Shown here piece after piece: positions 1 through 7,627 of a stretch of DNA of 64,000 nt. A program made the translations under genes and the position numbers. The notes below the pieces were generated by a model. That model was given only the letters and a program-made list of their open reading frames with translations. It ran no database searches and was not told the DNA's origin. Each line of letters starts with the position of its first letter. Positions within the stretch are counted from its first letter, which is position 1. Origin of the DNA: an uncultured bacterium (GTDB lineage: Bacteria > Desulfobacterota > Binatia > UBA1149 > CAITLU01); contig CAITLU010000036.1 of NCBI GenBank assembly GCA_903893315.1, positions 62,001 to 126,000 on the forward strand, read 5' to 3'.

Positions 1-39
1 CACGCAGTGCCGCCACGTCTCGCTCTTGTGCTCACTCAT
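1..39 (-). CDS. 5' end of a gene after hisC, possibly prephenate dehydrogenase (partial)
   Basis: An ATG at 39 (reading leftward) overlaps the hisC stop codon in an ATGA arrangement and opens a frame that runs off the window. Only 13 residues are visible (MSEHKSETWRHCV), with no recognisable domain. Stop-start overlaps recur throughout this window, which supports a real gene. In pheA-hisC aromatic operons of delta-proteobacteria-like genomes the next gene is often tyrA or another aromatic-pathway gene. That identity is inferred from context only; the residues seen do not show it. Confidence 0.45.
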   Translation of the reverse strand, partial: MSEHKSETWRHCV

Positions 40-1136
40 CCGTGCATCTCCGAAACAACGACCTTCAGCGCCGCGATGGCGCGCTCGTCTTCGGCCTCGG
101 TGCCGAAGGTGATGCGCACGTGCTCGGTAAAACCGTAGGCATCCATAGGACGCACGATCACTCCGAGTTGCAGCAGCGCTTCGGTGACGGTCTTGCCGCT
201 TCCCACTTCGACCAGCACGAAGTTGGCGTGGCTCGGCACGAAGTCCAGACCGAGTTCCGCGCAGGCCTCGCTCCAACGCCGGCGACTGGCGCGCACACGC
301 TGACGCGAAGCCTCCATGTGCGCATCGTCGTCAAGAGCGGCGGCGGCGGCCACCTGCGCAAGCAGGCTGACGTTGAAAGGCTGACGCAGCCGCGCCAGCC
401 CGTCCATCACTGCCGCAGAACCCACTCCGTAGCCGATGCGAAGACCGGCCAGTCCGTAGATTTTCGAGAACGTACGCGCGACTACCAGCCCCGGGTGACG
501 ATCGAGAAAGTCGATACCGCACGGATACTCGGGATCTTCGACGTATTCGCAATACGCTTCGTCGAGCACCACGCAGACGTCTTCGGGAACCAGTGCGAGA
601 AAACGCTCCCACTCGCGACGGCGAAAGATCGTCCCGGTGGGATTGTTCGGGTTGGCCAGGAACACCACACGCGTGCGCGGCGTCAGCCGTGCAGCGATCG
701 CCTCCAGGTCGTGCTCGAAACCGCGCGGCGGAGCCTTCACCGGCGTAGCTCCTGCCGCGATCGAAACCAGCGGATACACCAGGAAGGCATCGCTCGAGAA
801 CAACACTTCGTCGCCGGGACCGGCGAAAAGACGGCACGACAGTTCGAGGATCTCGTTGGAGCCGTTGCCGAAAACGATGCGGGCAGGTTCGACGCCGAGT
901 CTGGCCGCGAGTTTCTCGGCCAGCACCACCGCACCACCGTCGGGATAGCGATGAATACCCGGCAGCGCGCGGAGCAGAGCCTCGAGCGCGCGCGGTGACG
1001 GACCGAGAGGATTTTCGTTGGAGGCGACTTTGATCGAGCCGTGAATGCCGAGCTCGCGCTCCACCTCTTCGATCGGACGACCGGGCTTGTAGGGCTGGAG
1101 CGAACGAATGCGCTCGGGAATACGGGGACCGGCCAC
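36..1136 (-). CDS. hisC: Histidinol-phosphate / aromatic aminotransferase (HisC family)
   Basis: A PLP-dependent fold-type I aminotransferase of 366 residues, normal for HisC. The early ASNENPLGPSP motif, the cofactor-binding NPNNPTG segment, the DEAYCEY motif and the TFSKIYGLAGLRIGYG segment with the Schiff-base lysine are all present. The start is GTG. It lies 49 bases after pheA in the same direction. That position suggests it may serve as the phenylalanine/tyrosine-forming aromatic transaminase as well as, or instead of, the histidine-pathway enzyme. No other his gene is in the window, so the family is clear and the in vivo substrate is not. Confidence 0.93.
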   Translation of the reverse strand: MAGPRIPERIRSLQPYKPGRPIEEVERELGIHGSIKVASNENPLGPSPRALEALLRALPGIHRYPDGGAVVLAEKLAARLGVEPARIVFGNGSNEILELSCRLFAGPGDEVLFSSDAFLVYPLVSIAAGATPVKAPPRGFEHDLEAIAARLTPRTRVVFLANPNNPTGTIFRRREWERFLALVPEDVCVVLDEAYCEYVEDPEYPCGIDFLDRHPGLVVARTFSKIYGLAGLRIGYGVGSAAVMDGLARLRQPFNVSLLAQVAAAAALDDDAHMEASRQRVRASRRRWSEACAELGLDFVPSHANFVLVEVGSGKTVTEALLQLGVIVRPMDAYGFTEHVRITFGTEAEDERAIAALKVVVSEMHG

Positions 1137-1185
1137 CGCGGCTAGTTAGCGGGAACGCCGCGGAATGGCCACATGGACCGGCTGC

Positions 1186-2271
1186 CTACAGCGCCATCGG
1201 ATAGGAACCGAGCACCTTCACCGACAGCGCTATTCGCCGCAGCGAGTCCAGGGCCTTGGCCACCGGCGCGTCGCAGACGTGTCCGCTGACGTCGACGAAG
1301 AAGCGGTACTCCCACGAGCGTCCCACCAGCGGTCGTGACTCGATCATCGAGAGGTTGACGCGATTGCGCGAGAACTGCCGGATGATGCGCTCCAGAATCC
1401 CGACCTCGTCCTTGACGGTGACGACCAGCGAGGTTCGATCGCGACCGCTCGGCTTGGTCCTCTGGTCGGGACCGATGACGAGAAAACGGGTGACGTTGGC
1501 GGCGTTGTCCTGAATCGAGCGCGCCACCACTTCGAGACCGTACAGGCGTGCGGCAAGACCACTGCCGACCGCCGCGGTCCCCTTCTGGCTCGCCGCCAGT
1601 TTGGCGGCCGCCGTCGTACTGGCCGTCGCCAACAGTTCCACGCCGGGAAAGTTCTCGGCCAGGTAGCGTTTGCACTGTCCCAGCGGCTGCGGATGCGAGG
1701 CGATGCGCCGCACCTTGGCGCGGTCGGCGTCCTTGGCCATCAAGCAGTGGTCTATCTTCAGAACCGATTCCGCCAGAATCGTCGCGGTCGTACCCGCCAA
1801 CGCGTCGAGCGTCGGCGTGACCGCGCCTTCGGTGGTGTTCTCTACCGGCACCACACCGAACGCGGCGCGCGAAGTCTCGACGGCGGTGAAGATTTCCGGA
1901 ATAGAGTCGCAGGAATCAAAGCGGGCGTTGCTGCCGAACTGACGCACCGCCGCCTCGTGAGAATAGGTTCCGGGAGGGCCGAGGAAAGCCACTTCTATCG
2001 GAGACTGGATGGCGCGGCAGGCAGAGATGATCTCACGAAAGATCGAATCGACCGCCTCGTCGCGCAGCGGACCGGGATTGGCGCTGCGCATCGCAGCCAG
2101 CACCTGCTTCTCGCGGGCGACGTCGAGTACCCCGTGCTGGTCGGCCGCCTTGGCCTCACCTATGGCCTTGGCAAGCCGCGCCCGCCTGGCAACCAGATCG
2201 AGAACGCGCCGATCGACGTCGTCGATGGCGCTGCGAAGGTCGGTCAGGCTCTTCTTCTTCTTCAAAGCCAA
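1186..2271 (-). CDS. pheA: Bifunctional chorismate mutase / prephenate dehydratase (P-protein)
   Basis: Converts chorismate to prephenate and then phenylpyruvate in phenylalanine synthesis. Three modules are visible in 361 residues: an AroQ-type chorismate mutase (about 10-88), a prephenate dehydratase opening with the AFLGPPGTYSHEAA motif (about 94-270), and a C-terminal ACT domain with the ESRP motif (about 278-355) that in this family binds phenylalanine for feedback inhibition. The start is TTG at 2271, supported by an AGAGGA ribosome site seven bases upstream. Four consecutive lysines follow the start. It is co-directional with hisC and 116 bases after miaA. Confidence 0.95.
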   Translation of the reverse strand: MALKKKKSLTDLRSAIDDVDRRVLDLVARRARLAKAIGEAKAADQHGVLDVAREKQVLAAMRSANPGPLRDEAVDSIFREIISACRAIQSPIEVAFLGPPGTYSHEAAVRQFGSNARFDSCDSIPEIFTAVETSRAAFGVVPVENTTEGAVTPTLDALAGTTATILAESVLKIDHCLMAKDADRAKVRRIASHPQPLGQCKRYLAENFPGVELLATASTTAAAKLAASQKGTAAVGSGLAARLYGLEVVARSIQDNAANVTRFLVIGPDQRTKPSGRDRTSLVVTVKDEVGILERIIRQFSRNRVNLSMIESRPLVGRSWEYRFFVDVSGHVCDAPVAKALDSLRRIALSVKVLGSYPMAL

Positions 2272-2330
2272 GTCGTGATCCTCTACCGTCGCCGTTCCTG
2301 CGGCTGCGCAAGCCCGGCTATTCGCGCTGC

Positions 2331-2350
2331 GGCGGCCAGGCAGCGCCGCC
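2331..2350. other. GC-rich hairpin between miaA and pheA
   Basis: A six-base stem (GGCGGC / GCCGCC) with an eight-base loop lies in the 116-base gap before pheA. No T-tract follows on either strand and no phenylalanine-rich leader peptide is visible. It could help terminate the pgi-mutL-miaA transcript, or it may be a chance stem in GC-rich DNA. The rest of the gap holds nothing else I can identify apart from the pheA ribosome site. Confidence 0.25.
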
Positions 2351-2387
2351 TACCTGCGGCCCACGGCGTGGCGCGCAGGTGAAATTC

Positions 2388-3314
2388 TCAGGAAAAGAAC
2401 GCCCTGGCAAGGCGCAGCCCCGCCTCGGCGTCACCGCGCGCAATCTTTACGGTGTCGGCCTGACCGCGCAGCCAGGTGCGTTGGCGTTTGGCGTACTGAA
2501 CCGTGGCGCGTCCGATCGCCTCGGCCAGCCCCTTAAGCGGCAAGGAGCCGGCGATGCAGAGCCCGGCTTCGCGATAACCGATGGCATCGAAGGCTCGCGT
2601 GCTCGGCGCGTAGCCGCGTGCGTAAAGCGACGCGAGTTCCTCGACCAGTCCCGCGGCTACCATCGCACGACTTCGAGCCTCGATGCGCTCGCACAGTTCT
2701 TCGCGAGCGACCTCGACCTCGAGCGTCAGCGTGATGAAGGGTCTCTCCGAGAGTCCGTGTTCAGCCAGCCACGCCGACAGCGGCCGGCCGGTGGACTCGA
2801 ATACTTCAAGGGCGCGCACCAGCCGCATCCGATCGTTGACGTGAATGCGCAACGCCGACGGTGGGTCCACGCCCGCGAGCCTGGCGTGCAAAGCGCCGGG
2901 CGTCGCGACCTCCTCCTGCTGGAGCCGGCCGCGCAACGCGGGATCGGCCGGCGGTCCGGCGAACAGTCCGCGCTCGAGGCTTCGCAGGTAGAGGCCGGTG
3001 CCGCCGCAGACGATGGCGCGGCGACCGCGGCCCTGGATGTCGGCCAGAGCCGACAGCGCGTCCCTGCGCCACGCCGCGACGTCGTAGTCGGCGTCCGGAT
3101 CGACGACGTCAATCAGATGATGCGCAACGCGGGCGCGAAGCTCCGGCTCCGGCTTGGCCGTGCCCACATCCATGCAGCGATACACCTGACGCGAGTCGGC
3201 GCCGACGATCTCAGCGCCCACTGCCTCGGCCAGCGCCGCCGCCAACTCACTCTTGCCCGAAGCCGTAGGACCGGCGACGACCAGTACGTGAGATGGAAGG
3301 ATTGCAACGGGCAT
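2388..3314 (-). CDS. miaA: tRNA dimethylallyltransferase
   Basis: Transfers a dimethylallyl group to N6 of adenosine 37 in tRNAs that read UNN codons. In 308 residues it shows the GPTASGKS P-loop near residue 15, then DSRQVYR, GTAKPEPE, HHLIDVVDP and GGTGLYLRSL, and near the C-terminus the KRQRTWLRGQ segment, all typical of MiaA. The start is ATG at 3314. It follows mutL by 50 bases; mutL-miaA adjacency is common in bacteria and supports co-transcription. Confidence 0.97.
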   Translation of the reverse strand: MPVAILPSHVLVVAGPTASGKSELAAALAEAVGAEIVGADSRQVYRCMDVGTAKPEPELRARVAHHLIDVVDPDADYDVAAWRRDALSALADIQGRGRRAIVCGGTGLYLRSLERGLFAGPPADPALRGRLQQEEVATPGALHARLAGVDPPSALRIHVNDRMRLVRALEVFESTGRPLSAWLAEHGLSERPFITLTLEVEVAREELCERIEARSRAMVAAGLVEELASLYARGYAPSTRAFDAIGYREAGLCIAGSLPLKGLAEAIGRATVQYAKRQRTWLRGQADTVKIARGDAEAGLRLARAFFS

Positions 3315-3364
3315 GATGAATCACACGAACTTACGGCGGCAGTTCAGACGGCAGCGACCAATAC

Positions 3365-5233
3365 TCAGCGGCCGAACATGCGCTCGAGTTGCGAGCGCGT
3401 CAGCGTACGAGCCACGGGGCGGCCATGCGGACAGGTTGCGGCGAACGGGACGGTGGCGGTCTCGAGCAGCAACGCGCGCGCAGCCGCGTTGTCGAGAGGC
3501 TTGCCCACTCGCAGCGCCGAGTGACACGCGACGGTGGCAAGAACTTTCTCGGCGAGTCTGTGCGCCGCCAGCGCCCTTCCGCTCGAAACCAGATCGGCGA
3601 CCAACGCTTCGACCAAGGTGGACAGCGAGGCCGCGGCCGCCATCGTCGGCATCGCGCGCACGACTATTTCTTCTTCGCCGAAGGTGTCGATCTCCCAGCC
3701 AAGCGACACCAGCTCTTCACGGGCGCGCTCGCAGGCTTCGACTCCCGCGGCACCGACGCGCACGGGAAGCGGCAGCAGCAACGACTGCGAAGCGATCGAG
3801 CGTTCGGCCCACGCCGCCATCAAACGCTCAAACAGGATGCGCTCGTGGGCAGCGTGCTGATCGACCAGCACCAACTCTCCGTCCCCTTCGCAGATGAGAT
3901 AGCCGTCGAACACCTGGCCGATGACATCGAGGCTTCCGAGAACGCCGCGCGCGCAACCGTCGCCGAGATCGAGATCGCTCTGCAGCGCCGCGTCGCTCAC
4001 TCCGAGCAGGGGCTGCTGCACAGACGTGCTGGGAAGATATCCAGGAATCACCGAATCTCGCGCTTCGTCACCGGCCGCCGTAACCTGCGCAGCGCGCCCG
4101 GCCGCCTGCCCCGACAATGGCGTCGCCGCGAAATGCTGTCCGGACGCTGATCCGAACGCGGGAGGCACAACGGCGCGACGCCGCGATGCTTCGTCGGCGT
4201 CCAGACCCCAGCGGCCCAGCGGACTGGCCGAGCGGCGCAGACAGTCGCGCACGGCCTCGGCCACGAAGCGGCGCACGTTGTCGGGCTCGGCAAAACGCAC
4301 TTCGAGCTTGGCCGGATGAACATTGACATCGACAGATCCGCCGTCGCACTCAAGGAACAGGACCGCGGCCGGAAAGCGTCCTTTAAGCAGATACGTTTCG
4401 TAGCCTTCCAGCACCGAGCGGAACAGCAGGCGGTCCTTGACCCAGCGCCGCCCGAGAAACATCGCCATGCGCCGCGCCGAACCGTAGGCCGTGCCCGCGC
4501 TGCTGACGAAGCCGCCAAGGTGAAGGTTGCCGAATCTGGCGTCGACTTCGACGAGCGTAGCCGCCACTTCGCGGCCGAGAATCTGACGCATCCGCGCGGC
4601 GGCGCCGGCCACCGGTGCCACGTCGATCACGCTGCGGCCATTTTGTAACAACGTGAAATGGACATCCGGACGCGCCAGCGCGAAGTGGCGCACGGCCTCG
4701 GTAACGAAGCCTGCCTCGGTCGCCGCCGTCTTCAGGAACTTGCGCCGCGCCGGCACCGCGCCGAACAGATCGCGCACGTCGACCGTGGTGCCCCTGCGCG
4801 CCGCCGCCGCGCTGCGCTCGGCCACTCGCCCTGCCCTGACCAGGACGCGCGAGCCGGCCTGAGCCGCTTCGGTCGCGGTCAGCATCTCGATTTCGCTGGC
4901 TGCCGCGATGCTCGACAGAGCTTCGCCGCGAAAACCGAAAGTCCCTACTCGTTCGAGGTCGTCCAGACGACGGATCTTGCTGGTAGCGTGGCGAGTAAGC
5001 GCAAGCTCGATCTGATCGGCGGCGATGCCGGCGCCGTCATCCGTGACCAGAATCCGCGTCACGCCCCGGTCTTCGTATTCGACGCGCACGTGGCCTGCAC
5101 CCGCGTCGAGCGAGTTCTCAACCAACTCCTTGACCACCGAGGCCGGCCTCTCGACCACCTCACCGGCTGCGATGCCGGCAATGACACTTTCGTCGAGAAG
5201 GGCGATGCGGGCCAGATGCGCAGCTTCGGTCAA
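3365..5233 (-). CDS. mutL: DNA mismatch repair protein MutL, endonuclease-type
   Basis: GHL-family ATPase linking mismatch recognition to strand removal. From the TTG at 5233 (622 residues) the N-terminal ATPase has ELVENSLDAGA (N40), DDGAGI (66-71) and GFRGEALSSIA. A variable linker leads to a C-terminal domain with DQHAAHERILFE, matching the DQHA(X)2E(X)4E metal motif of nicking MutL proteins, plus ACHSALR and CPHGRP. It should therefore cut DNA itself, as in organisms without MutH. I place the start eight bases after the pgi stop. A longer frame from 5299 would lie inside pgi and adds non-family residues. Confidence 0.95.
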   Translation of the reverse strand: MTEAAHLARIALLDESVIAGIAAGEVVERPASVVKELVENSLDAGAGHVRVEYEDRGVTRILVTDDGAGIAADQIELALTRHATSKIRRLDDLERVGTFGFRGEALSSIAAASEIEMLTATEAAQAGSRVLVRAGRVAERSAAAARRGTTVDVRDLFGAVPARRKFLKTAATEAGFVTEAVRHFALARPDVHFTLLQNGRSVIDVAPVAGAAARMRQILGREVAATLVEVDARFGNLHLGGFVSSAGTAYGSARRMAMFLGRRWVKDRLLFRSVLEGYETYLLKGRFPAAVLFLECDGGSVDVNVHPAKLEVRFAEPDNVRRFVAEAVRDCLRRSASPLGRWGLDADEASRRRAVVPPAFGSASGQHFAATPLSGQAAGRAAQVTAAGDEARDSVIPGYLPSTSVQQPLLGVSDAALQSDLDLGDGCARGVLGSLDVIGQVFDGYLICEGDGELVLVDQHAAHERILFERLMAAWAERSIASQSLLLPLPVRVGAAGVEACERAREELVSLGWEIDTFGEEEIVVRAMPTMAAAASLSTLVEALVADLVSSGRALAAHRLAEKVLATVACHSALRVGKPLDNAAARALLLETATVPFAATCPHGRPVARTLTRSQLERMFGR

Positions 5234-5240
5234 GATCGAC

Positions 5241-6653
5241 TCAGCCCAGCACGAGATCGTCGCGCTTGCGGGCCAGCATGGCGCGCACCCGCTCGGCATC
5301 GGCCGCGTATCCGTTGCGGCCGGCCATGCCGTAAGTAAGAAGCTTGCCCGCTTCCACGCCGGGCTGGTCGAGAGGGTCGATGCCGAGCAGGGCCCCCATC
5401 ACCAGCGTCTGCACCTCGAACAGGTGGAAGAGGTGACCGATCGACGCCGCATCGCAGCGGCTGAGAGTGAGCACGCTGGTGGGACGCCCCGATTCGGCCA
5501 GCGCCAGTTCCGTGGCCCGCTGCTCCATGTTCAGAAGGTCGCCCAGGCGCAGCCCGCCAAGATAGGAAATTTCTTCCTTGTCACCGTAAGCCGCCGGAAT
5601 TGTTAACTCACCATCGTGGGCCTCGACGCGCACGAAGGTCACGACCTTGTCGCGGGGCCCTTCCACGTAGAGCTGCACCTGCGAGTGCTGGTCGGTAGCG
5701 CCGAGGGCACGCACCGGAGTCTGGCCGGTCTCGACGAGCGAGCCGTCCAAAGCGTGGGCCTTGCCGAGACTCTCAGCCCACAGCTGCGCATACCACTCGG
5801 CCAGCCTCAGCAGCCCGTCGCTGTAGGGCATCAGCACGTGGATGCCGCAGCCCCTCTCACGAAGCGCCAGGAACAGCAGTCCCGCGTGCAGGGCGGCGGG
5901 GTTCTCGCGCGGATCGGCCACGCAGCAGAGCGTATCGGCGTGGCGGGCACCGGCGCACAGAGCCTCAATATCGACGCCGCCGGCCGCCAGCGGCAGCAGA
6001 CCGACCGAACTCAGGACCGAGAAACGCCCTCCGACTCCCGCCGGCACCGGCAGCGAGCGAAATCCCTCGGCCTTGGCCAGGGCCCGCAAAGGTCCGCTTA
6101 CCGGATCGGTGGTGACCACGATGTGGCGGGCCCAGCGCGCGGCTCCTACCGACGGGTGGGCCATCAGCTTCTCGCGGGCGATCAGGAACTGCGCCAGGGT
6201 CTCGGCCGTGCCTCCCGATTTGGAGATGACGTTGAAGGCGGTGCGCGAAAGGTCCACTCCAGCCGTACCGTCAAGCAGGCGCGAGAACGAGGCCGGGTCG
6301 ATGTTGTCGGCCACGATCACGCGCATGCCGCCCGCCAGCGAAGCCGCCGGGACACCTTCCAGCACCGCTTTGGTGCCAAGCGCCGAGCCGCCGATGCCGA
6401 GCACGACGAGCGTGTCGAACTCGGCACGAAGCTCCGACGCCAGCGCGTTACAGGCCGCGATCGCGGCGCTGTCGTAGGGCAGATCGTAGAAAGGAAGCGC
6501 CCCCGACCGCCGTTTCGCGTCCAGATCGGCGACCGCGGCCGACAGGCGCGGCACGACGCCATCGAGGTCGTGCCCGTCGAACCCGTAGCTGCCGATCATG
6601 TGGGAGAAGAAACCGTTGACGTCCAAACGCACAGAGCGTGCTGTAGAAGACAT
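5241..6653 (-). CDS. pgi: Glucose-6-phosphate isomerase
   Basis: Interconverts glucose-6-phosphate and fructose-6-phosphate. The sugar-isomerase folds are marked by VLGIGGSALGTKAV, the phosphate-binding VISKSGGTAETLAQF, and the GATDQHSQVQLYVEGP segment near the active site. About 470 residues from the ATG at 6653 is in the shorter bacterial PGI range. An in-frame TTG at 6689 would add 12 unremarkable residues and has no better ribosome site. It is the first gene of the leftward pgi-mutL-miaA run and is divergent from rpmB. On the minus strand TTGGCA (6684-6689) and TGTTAT (6663-6668) resemble promoter boxes, but their 15-base spacing is short. Confidence 0.96.
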   Translation of the reverse strand: MSSTARSVRLDVNGFFSHMIGSYGFDGHDLDGVVPRLSAAVADLDAKRRSGALPFYDLPYDSAAIAACNALASELRAEFDTLVVLGIGGSALGTKAVLEGVPAASLAGGMRVIVADNIDPASFSRLLDGTAGVDLSRTAFNVISKSGGTAETLAQFLIAREKLMAHPSVGAARWARHIVVTTDPVSGPLRALAKAEGFRSLPVPAGVGGRFSVLSSVGLLPLAAGGVDIEALCAGARHADTLCCVADPRENPAALHAGLLFLALRERGCGIHVLMPYSDGLLRLAEWYAQLWAESLGKAHALDGSLVETGQTPVRALGATDQHSQVQLYVEGPRDKVVTFVRVEAHDGELTIPAAYGDKEEISYLGGLRLGDLLNMEQRATELALAESGRPTSVLTLSRCDAASIGHLFHLFEVQTLVMGALLGIDPLDQPGVEAGKLLTYGMAGRNGYAADAERVRAMLARKRDDLVLG

Positions 6654-6835
6654 GGCCGCCGAATAACATCCGGCCCGCGCCGGTGCCAATCGGTATGGTG
6701 CGTGCGGGCTGACTGACGCCGCCGCCGTCCCCTCATACTTGCGACATGGGGCCGCGGCGTTTGCCCGTCCGGCGGGTGCGTGTTACCTAGCGCGACGGTT
6801 CTGGCCGATCTCTATCGCTTTGGAGGACTCCCCAA

Positions 6836-7027
6836 GTGGCTCGTGTCTGTGATCTGTGCGGAAAACGCCGCGGCATCGGTAACACAGTGTCGCACGCCAA
6901 CAACAGGACGAAGCGGACCTGGGAAGTGAACATCCAGAAAGTCCACGCCAAGGTGGGCGCGACCAGCACCACCCTCAAGGTCTGCACGCGCTGCATCCGC
7001 AGCGGCAAGGTCATCAAAGCAGCCTGA
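6836..7027 (+). CDS. rpmB: 50S ribosomal protein L28
   Basis: Large-subunit ribosomal protein of 63 residues starting with GTG at 6836, with a clear GGAGG ribosome site about eight bases upstream. The family motifs GKRRGIGNTVSHANNRTKR and KVCTRCIRSGKV are present. Two CXXC pairs, CDLC and CTRC, mark the zinc-binding C+ form of L28. It stands alone between leftward operons; a weak TTGCCC box at 6761-6766 is the only promoter-like element upstream. Confidence 0.98.
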   Translation: MARVCDLCGKRRGIGNTVSHANNRTKRTWEVNIQKVHAKVGATSTTLKVCTRCIRSGKVIKAA

Positions 7028-7033
7028 CCGTTT

Positions 7034-7055
7034 GCGGCCTCGCCATCGAGGCCGC
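7034..7055 (+). terminator. Perfect hairpin just after rpmB
   Basis: A nine-base perfect stem (GCGGCCTCG / CGAGGCCGC) with a CCAT loop starts seven bases after the rpmB stop. No T-run follows. The position between convergent genes (rpmB rightward, ridA leftward) suggests a transcription stop or RNA 3'-end stabiliser, possibly for both strands. Confidence 0.5.
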
Positions 7056-7065
7056 TCTGCTGCAT

Positions 7066-7082
7066 CGGGCGCGTTGCGCCCG
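7066..7082 (+). terminator. Second hairpin of the rpmB/ridA convergent gap
   Basis: A seven-base perfect stem (CGGGCGC / GCGCCCG) with a GTT loop lies 11 bases beyond the first hairpin. It also lacks a T-run. Two strong stems in tandem in a gap between convergent genes look like a bidirectional end region. Confidence 0.4.
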
Positions 7083-7167
7083 CTTCTAACCATCCGGGTG
7101 CGGTGAGCCTGCGTTCGCCGCCGCGCCACCCTCACATCCCGCGACTCGCCAACAGGCCACGCTCTGT

Positions 7168-7569
7168 TCACCCCTGCGCAGCGAACAGGTCGATTTCCAC
7201 CAGAGCCCCCTTGGGCAGCGCCGACACCTGCACGGTAGCCCGGGCCGGGTACGGCTCGGCGAAAGTCTCCGTAAAAACAGCGTTGAGTTTTGGAAAGTCG
7301 CCGAGATCGGTGACGTAGACGGTGACCTTGACCGCGTCGGCCAGCGTCATCCCGCTCGTCTCGACGACAGCACGCAGGTTGGCGAGCACACGACGGGCCT
7401 GTTCCTCGAAACCGCCGGGTACCAACTCACCGGTGGAAGGATCCAGCCCTATCTGCCCCGAACAATACAGGGTGCGGCCGCCTTTCGGCCCGATGTCCAA
7501 CTGCACCGCCTGCGAATAAGGCCCGATGGCGCGAGGTGCGCCAGCGCTTTGAACCACGCTCTTGCTCAC
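7168..7569 (-). CDS. ridA: RidA (YjgF/YER057c/UK114) family enamine/imine deaminase
   Basis: Hydrolyses reactive enamine/imine intermediates such as 2-aminoacrylate to ketoacids. The 133 residues carry the family features: GPYSQAV near the N-terminus, LYCSGQIGLDP, VKVTVYVTD, and the C-terminal PARATVQVSALPKGALVEID signature with the carboxylate-binding arginine. The start is ATG at 7569, 58 bases after rel. It is the last gene of the long leftward envelope run and may be co-transcribed with it. Confidence 0.95.
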   Translation of the reverse strand: MSKSVVQSAGAPRAIGPYSQAVQLDIGPKGGRTLYCSGQIGLDPSTGELVPGGFEEQARRVLANLRAVVETSGMTLADAVKVTVYVTDLGDFPKLNAVFTETFAEPYPARATVQVSALPKGALVEIDLFAAQG

Positions 7570-7627
7570 GTTGCTGTCTCCTGCGATCGCTGATCGTCAC
7601 CCGAGGTCCGCACGCAATTCCCCCTGT

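Noticed and set aside
2272-2387. Phenylalanine attenuator before pheA
   Set aside because: No leader peptide with Phe codons and no hairpin with a T-run are present.
5234-5299. Longer mutL start inside pgi
   Set aside because: The extra residues are the pgi C-terminus read in another frame; a TTG eight bases after the pgi stop fits better.
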